Assembly: GCF_003610235.1 (NCBI RefSeq)
Contig: NZ_RAPR01000001.1
Span: 5,518,001 to 5,582,000 of the forward strand
Reading direction: 5' to 3'
Length of the DNA: 64,000 nt
Source: Catellatospora citrea
GTDB taxonomy: Bacteria; Actinomycetota; Actinomycetes; Mycobacteriales; Micromonosporaceae
The number at the start of each line of letters is the position of its first letter. Positions within the stretch are counted from its first letter, which is position 1. Below the pieces are notes generated by a model. The model made no database searches, was not told the DNA's origin, and saw only the letters and a program-made list of their open reading frames with translations. The position numbers and the translations under genes were made by a program. Shown in pieces: positions 61,716-64,000 of the stretch.

Positions 61716-62396
61716 GTGCGGGTGCTGGTGGTGGAGGACGAACGGCACTTGGCCGATGCGATCGCCCGAGGGCTGCGCCGGCACGGGCTGGCCGTGGACG
61801 TGGCCTACGACGGCAGCGTCGGCCACGAGATGGCCTTCGTCACCCGGTACGACGTGGTCGTGCTGGACCGGGACCTGCCCGGCATGCACGGCGACCAGTT
61901 GTGCGCCGCGCTGGTCGGCTCCGGCGCGCTGACCCGGGTGCTGATGCTGACCGCCAGCGGCAGCGTCGCCGAGCGGGTCGAGGGCCTGCGCCTGGGCGCG
62001 GACGACTACCTGCCCAAACCGTTCGCCTTCGACGAGCTGGTGGCGCGGGTGCAGGCGCTGGGCCGCCGAGCCACCCCGGTCACCCCGCCCGTGCTGCGCG
62101 CCGGCGATCTCGAACTCGATCCCGCCAAGCGCTCGGTGACCCGGGGCGGTGTGCTGATCGACCTGACCAACAAGGAGTTCGGCGTGCTGGAGGAGCTGCT
62201 GCGGGCCCGCGGCGGCGTGGTCTCCACCGAGGAACTGCTGGAGCGGGTCTGGGACGCCAACACGGACCCGTTCACGACCATAGTGCGGGTCACGATGCGC
62301 ACGCTGCGCATGAAGATCGGGCAGCCCGCGCTCATCGAGACACTGGTCGGCGCCGGCTACCGCATCCCGTCCGCGGCGCAGGACGGTGCCGCGTGA
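61716..62396 (+). CDS. Response regulator, OmpR/PhoB family
   Basis: 226 residues from GTG. Receiver domain (1-115): RVLVVEDERHLADAIARGL (acidic pocket), phosphoacceptor Asp51 in VVVLDRDLPGMHG, MLTASGS (Thr/Ser switch) and DDYLPKPFAFDEL (Lys). Winged helix DNA-binding domain (about 130-222): LELDPAKRSVTRGGVLIDLTNKEFGVLEELLRARGGVVSTEELLERVWD ... VRVTMRTLRMKIG. GTGA overlap with the sensor kinase gene confirms a pair. Confidence 0.93.
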   Translation: MRVLVVEDERHLADAIARGLRRHGLAVDVAYDGSVGHEMAFVTRYDVVVLDRDLPGMHGDQLCAALVGSGALTRVLMLTASGSVAERVEGLRLGADDYLPKPFAFDELVARVQALGRRATPVTPPVLRAGDLELDPAKRSVTRGGVLIDLTNKEFGVLEELLRARGGVVSTEELLERVWDANTDPFTTIVRVTMRTLRMKIGQPALIETLVGAGYRIPSAAQDGAA

Positions 62397-63553
62397 TCGC
62401 ACGACCCGTGCGGGTGTCCCGCCGCGGGCTGCGGCCCACCCTGCGCCTGCGGCTCACCCTGCTCAACGGGGTGCTGCTGGTCGGCGCGGGCATCCTGGTG
62501 ATGCTGGTCGCCTGGCTGGTGGTGAACGCGGTGCTGCATCCCGCCGACGAGCTGGCCGAGGGCACCATGGTCCGCCTCGCCGACGGCCAGCAGCTGGACG
62601 CGCGCCAGTGGCAGGAGTCGGTGCTGTCCGCCGCGCAGACCGAGCTGACCGTCAAGGGCATCGTCGCCGTGCTGGCCATCAGCGTGGTCGGCATCCTCGG
62701 GGCGTACGCCGTGGTCGGCCGCGCGCTGCGCCCGCTGCACCACGTCACCGCGACCGCCCGCAAGCTCGGCGGGGAGACCCTCGACCAGCGCATCCGCTAC
62801 ACCGGCGCGGACGACGAGGTGGCCGAGCTGGCCGACACCTTCGACGCGATGCTCGACCGGCTCGGCGCGGCCTTCACCGCGCAGCAGCGGTTCGTCGCCA
62901 ACGCCTCGCACGAGCTGCGCACCCCGCTGGCGGTGATGCGCACCGAGATCGACGTGACGCTGTCCGACCCCGCGGTCGACACCGCCGAGCTGCGGCGCAT
63001 GGCGACCGTGGTGCGCGACGCGTCCGAACGCGCCAACGCCCTGGTCGACGCGCTGCTCATGCTGGCCCGCAGCGAGGGCCGCACCGGCCTGCGCAACGAG
63101 CCGGTCGACCTCGGCGCGGGCGTGCTGGGCGCGCTGTCGGCGATGGAGCACGAGGTGCGCCGCACCAGGCTCGCGGTGGACACCCAACTGCACCCGGCGC
63201 CGGTCATCGGCGATCCGAGCCTGCTGGACCGGCTGGCGGGCAACCTCATCGAGAACGCGGTCCGCTACAACCACCTGGGCGGGCAGATCTGGGTGGAGAG
63301 CCGCCACGACGGCGAGTACGCCCGGCTGATGGTCGGCAACACCGGGTTCAAGGTCGACCAGGCCGACGTGCCCGGCCTGTTCGAGCCGTTCCGCCGCGGC
63401 GGACGCGAGCGCACCGGCGCGCGGGGCTCCGGCCTGGGCCTGTCCATCGTGCGCGCGGTGTGCGTGGCGCACGGCGGCACGGTCGGCGCGGTGGCACTGC
63501 CCGGTGGAGGTATGGAGGTCACCATCGCGCTACCCCTAGCATCGGAGAGATGA
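62393..63553 (+). CDS. Sensor histidine kinase
   Basis: 386 residues from GTG overlapping the regulator stop. Two membrane helices (about 24-46 and 85-105) with a short outer loop of about 35 residues, HAMP (about 108-160, RALRPLHHVTATARKLGG), H box FVANASHELRTPLAVMRTE with phospho-His173, N box LAGNLIENAVRYNHLGG, G boxes GARGSGLGLSIVRAV and a C-terminal GGGMEVTIALPL. All catalytic motifs present. The small sensor loop suggests membrane or envelope sensing. Stop overlaps the next VOC gene (ATGA). Confidence 0.92.
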   Translation: MIARPVRVSRRGLRPTLRLRLTLLNGVLLVGAGILVMLVAWLVVNAVLHPADELAEGTMVRLADGQQLDARQWQESVLSAAQTELTVKGIVAVLAISVVGILGAYAVVGRALRPLHHVTATARKLGGETLDQRIRYTGADDEVAELADTFDAMLDRLGAAFTAQQRFVANASHELRTPLAVMRTEIDVTLSDPAVDTAELRRMATVVRDASERANALVDALLMLARSEGRTGLRNEPVDLGAGVLGALSAMEHEVRRTRLAVDTQLHPAPVIGDPSLLDRLAGNLIENAVRYNHLGGQIWVESRHDGEYARLMVGNTGFKVDQADVPGLFEPFRRGGRERTGARGSGLGLSIVRAVCVAHGGTVGAVALPGGGMEVTIALPLASER

Positions 63554-63939
63554 CCTCCCTGATCCGGCATCTGACCGTGGACTGCACCGATCCCTACACG
63601 CTGGCGGGCTTCTGGAGCGAGGTCACCGGCTACCCCCGCGACCCCGACGACAAGCCCGAGGATCCGGCCGCGCTGCTGATGTCGCCCGACGACGGGCCAG
63701 GGTTGCTCTTCATCGCCGTGCCCGAGGGCAAGGCCGTCAAGAACCGGGTGCACTTCGACCTGCAGCCGACCGACCGCAGCCGCGACGAGGAGATCGAGCG
63801 GCTGCTCGCCGTCGGCGCGACGCTGGTCGACGACCTGCGCAACCCGGACGGCACCGGCTGGGCGGTCATGGCCGACCCCGAGGGCAACGAGTTCTGCGTC
63901 GAACGCTCCGCCGCCGAACGCGCCACCGCCGCCGTATGA
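63550..63939 (+). CDS. VOC-family protein (PhnB/glyoxalase-like)
   Basis: 129 residues; ATG overlaps the kinase stop. Single VOC domain: LIRHLTVDCTDPYTLAGFWSEVTGYPRDPDD, LLMSPDDGPGLLFIAVPEGKAVKNRVHFDLQP, and GWAVMADPEGNEFCVERS. The VHFDLQP/DPEGNEFCVE pattern is typical of actinobacterial glyoxalase-like (Glyoxalase_6) proteins. Co-transcribed with the two-component system, possibly a target. No metal site could be assigned with confidence. Confidence 0.82.
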   Translation: MTSLIRHLTVDCTDPYTLAGFWSEVTGYPRDPDDKPEDPAALLMSPDDGPGLLFIAVPEGKAVKNRVHFDLQPTDRSRDEEIERLLAVGATLVDDLRNPDGTGWAVMADPEGNEFCVERSAAERATAAV

Positions 63940-64000
63940 CGGTGGAACGGCTACTGGCCTCGCTGAAGGAGACGGCGGAGATCCCGATCATCGCCGATCC
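63936..64000 (+). CDS. Start of an unidentified gene, truncated by window end
   Basis: An ATG overlapping the VOC stop (ATGA) opens a frame reading MTVERLLASLKETAEIPIIA to the window end. Too short to identify. The overlap suggests it belongs to the same operon as the two-component genes. Confidence 0.5.
   Translation, partial: MTVERLLASLKETAEIPIIAD

Overview
The window is GC-rich chromosomal DNA from an actinomycete, most likely Micromonosporaceae (inference). The signs are high GC with G/C third positions, many GTG starts, an HrdB-type principal sigma factor with an Ala/Lys/Pro-rich N-terminal extension, a Spo0M homologue, many actinobacteria-specific DUF families (DUF3039, DUF3093, DUF3099, DUF3159, DUF3710, DUF4193, DUF7455-like), and TANNNT hexamers 6-8 nt before start codons (leaderless mRNAs). 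No rRNA, tRNA, CRISPR array, insertion sequence or prophage was recognised.

Layout. (1) 1-7.4 kb: end of a serine hydrolase, a toxin-antitoxin pair whose antitoxin looks like a Phd/HicB chimera, a lactonase-like metallo-beta-lactamase, an EamA exporter, an aldo/keto reductase, small VOC, lipo- and membrane proteins, and an IdeR/DtxR metal regulator. (2) 7.5-23 kb: rhodanese, an AcuC-type deacetylase next to a Pat-type lysine acetyltransferase, a SigE-family sigma factor with a membrane partner, SigB, Spo0M, Dtd, a methyltransferase, VanZ, a MazEF pair, a base-excision repair protein and the LprG-P55 lipoprotein/efflux pair. (3) 23.0-30.1 kb: an accessory locus of a diaminobutyrate aminotransferase-like enzyme followed by a 1,680-residue Pls/PosA-family synthetase that ends in its own phosphopantetheinyl transferase domain, a probable poly-amino-acid (poly-diaminobutyrate?) system. 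(4) 30.1-38 kb: AlaX, DUF3099, PsuG/PsuK pseudouridine catabolism, DUF3039, ribokinase, a TRIC channel, a helicase and DUF7455. (5) 38.2-53.7 kb: a block whose gene order and strands match the Mycobacterium sigA-suhB-cei-DUF4193-DUF3093-dut-DUF3710-OB-DUF3159-trkB-trkA-APC-trmA-dxs region; the APC permease resembles the potassium importer KimA. (6) 53.8-60.3 kb: five tandem membrane-anchored beta-propeller proteins in an A-B-A-B-C arrangement. (7) 60.3-64 kb: a C39-like peptidase, a two-component system, a VOC protein and the start of another gene.

Three themes cut across the window. Long inverted repeats (13-22 bp arms, 14-43 nt spacers) sit at gene 3' ends at nine sites, separate from conventional short-loop terminators. 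Mini-ORFs of 12-39 codons bridge neighbouring genes with stop/start overlaps, and three of them encode an SER-x-EE type peptide from the same GAGCG..GCGAGGAG DNA. sigA and sigB share a 203-nt stretch of complete nucleotide identity. All coordinates, motifs and repeat arms were read by eye; family names are assignments from motif recognition, not database searches.
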